DNA from: Deltaproteobacteria bacterium
Lineage (GTDB): Bacteria; Myxococcota; Kuafuiibacteriia; Kuafuiibacteriales; Kuafuiibacteriaceae
Direction of reading: 5' to 3'
NCBI GenBank assembly: GCA_011526105.1
Contig: WYAZ01000124.1
Coordinates: forward strand, 1 to 64,000
DNA: 64,000 nucleotides
The notes below the pieces were generated by a model. That model had not been told where the DNA came from and ran no database searches. It saw nothing but the letters and a program-made list of their open reading frames with translations. The translations under genes were made by a program, and so were the position numbers. Below, in pieces: positions 63,690 to 64,000 of this stretch. Position 1 is the first letter of the stretch, and each line of letters begins with the position of its first letter.

Positions 63690-64000
63690 TCACTTCACGG
63701 GGTCGGGACCGAAGACGTACTCCTGCAAAGTCGATAGCTCGGATCGGGTCTCCTCCTCCAGCGCAAGCAGGAGCGGCCCCCAAGAAGCCACGCCGACCAC
63801 CTCGGGCCCCCGAGTGACCGGCATATGCTTCACTCCAGCCCGTCTCATGATGTCCACCGCATACTCCACCGTCTCGGTTTCGGGTACTGCGATGACCTCG
63901 GTCGTCATGAGGTCTTCGGCTGGCGTGTCTTTGAGCGCAAGACCGTCCGCGACCGCAGTCAAAAGATCGCGGCGCGAGAGAATGCCGCCCACACACCTGC
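63690..64000 (-). CDS. CBS-domain protein (partial, cut by right edge)
   Basis: The 3' end of a gene read from the right edge. The visible part begins inside a CBS motif (VGGILSRRDLLTAV) and contains a second full CBS domain: EDLMTTEVIAVPETETVEYAVDIM, GVKHMPVTRGPEVVGVASWGPLL. CBS pairs bind adenine nucleotides and regulate enzymes or transporters, or stand alone as sensors. GTG63992 could serve as a start, but it would cut the first CBS domain, so the gene almost certainly continues beyond the window. Confidence 0.8.
   Translation of the reverse strand, partial: RCVGGILSRRDLLTAVADGLALKDTPAEDLMTTEVIAVPETETVEYAVDIMRRAGVKHMPVTRGPEVVGVASWGPLLLALEEETRSELSTLQEYVFGPDPVK

Overview
The window looks like a chromosomal segment of a high-GC member of the Myxococcota, most likely a Polyangia-type myxobacterium. 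The evidence is the set of MYXO-CTERM-like C-termini (Gly-Cys, then a hydrophobic helix, then an Arg-rich tail), the many lipoproteins with Asp-Ala-Gly linkers, the CARDB/putative-Ig surface proteins, VWG-repeat proteins, and sigma-54 activators. This is inferred from protein architecture; no rRNA or tRNA is present to place the organism. I saw no insertion sequence, phage or CRISPR array.

Layout. 0.1-9.4 kb: envelope lipoproteins (six anchor-D Ig modules plus a vWA-like domain; a serine hydrolase; a right-handed beta-helix protein; a VWG-repeat protein; an unrecognised lipoprotein). 9.6-24.8 kb: a surface-protein cluster in which CARDB and He_PIG Ig repeats end in MYXO-CTERM anchors. One member (13.1-19.5 kb) is two complete pre-proteins fused in frame. 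The cluster is interrupted by a three-gene reverse-strand operon (19.5-20.8 kb) behind a near-consensus sigma-54 promoter. 24.8-29.0 kb: arginine genes argC, a fused argJ-argB, and argF. 29.1-32.1 kb: four small genes of unknown function, then a convergent OsmC-type peroxidase gene. 32.7-40.4 kb: a bacterial alpha-2-macroglobulin lipoprotein with its usual partner, penicillin-binding protein 1C. 40.5-41.6 kb: a Na+/Ca2+ exchanger-type transporter.

41.6-48.0 kb is a reverse-strand type III secretion locus. Four small secreted/translocator-like proteins come first, then a sigma-54 activator without a sensor domain, a TPR protein, the export gate SctV and a small trailing gene. A sigma-54-like promoter lies just upstream of the first gene, which suggests the encoded activator drives its own operon. 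The ATPase, ring and needle genes are not in the window.

48.3-64 kb: a beta-propeller lipoprotein, an S9 prolyl-oligopeptidase-type lipoprotein, an archaeal-NadM-like nucleotidyltransferase overlapping an inositol-3-phosphate synthase gene, a MYXO-CTERM beta-helix protein, the large subunit of glutamate synthase without gltD, an M28 peptidase, another MYXO-CTERM-like protein, a second sigma-54 activator with a degenerate receiver, and a CBS-domain gene cut by the right edge.

Genes are tightly packed. Five convergent pairs abut or overlap at their stop codons, and several operon neighbours overlap by 1-4 nt. Where several starts were possible I chose by Shine-Dalgarno spacing and signal-peptide shape, and said so.
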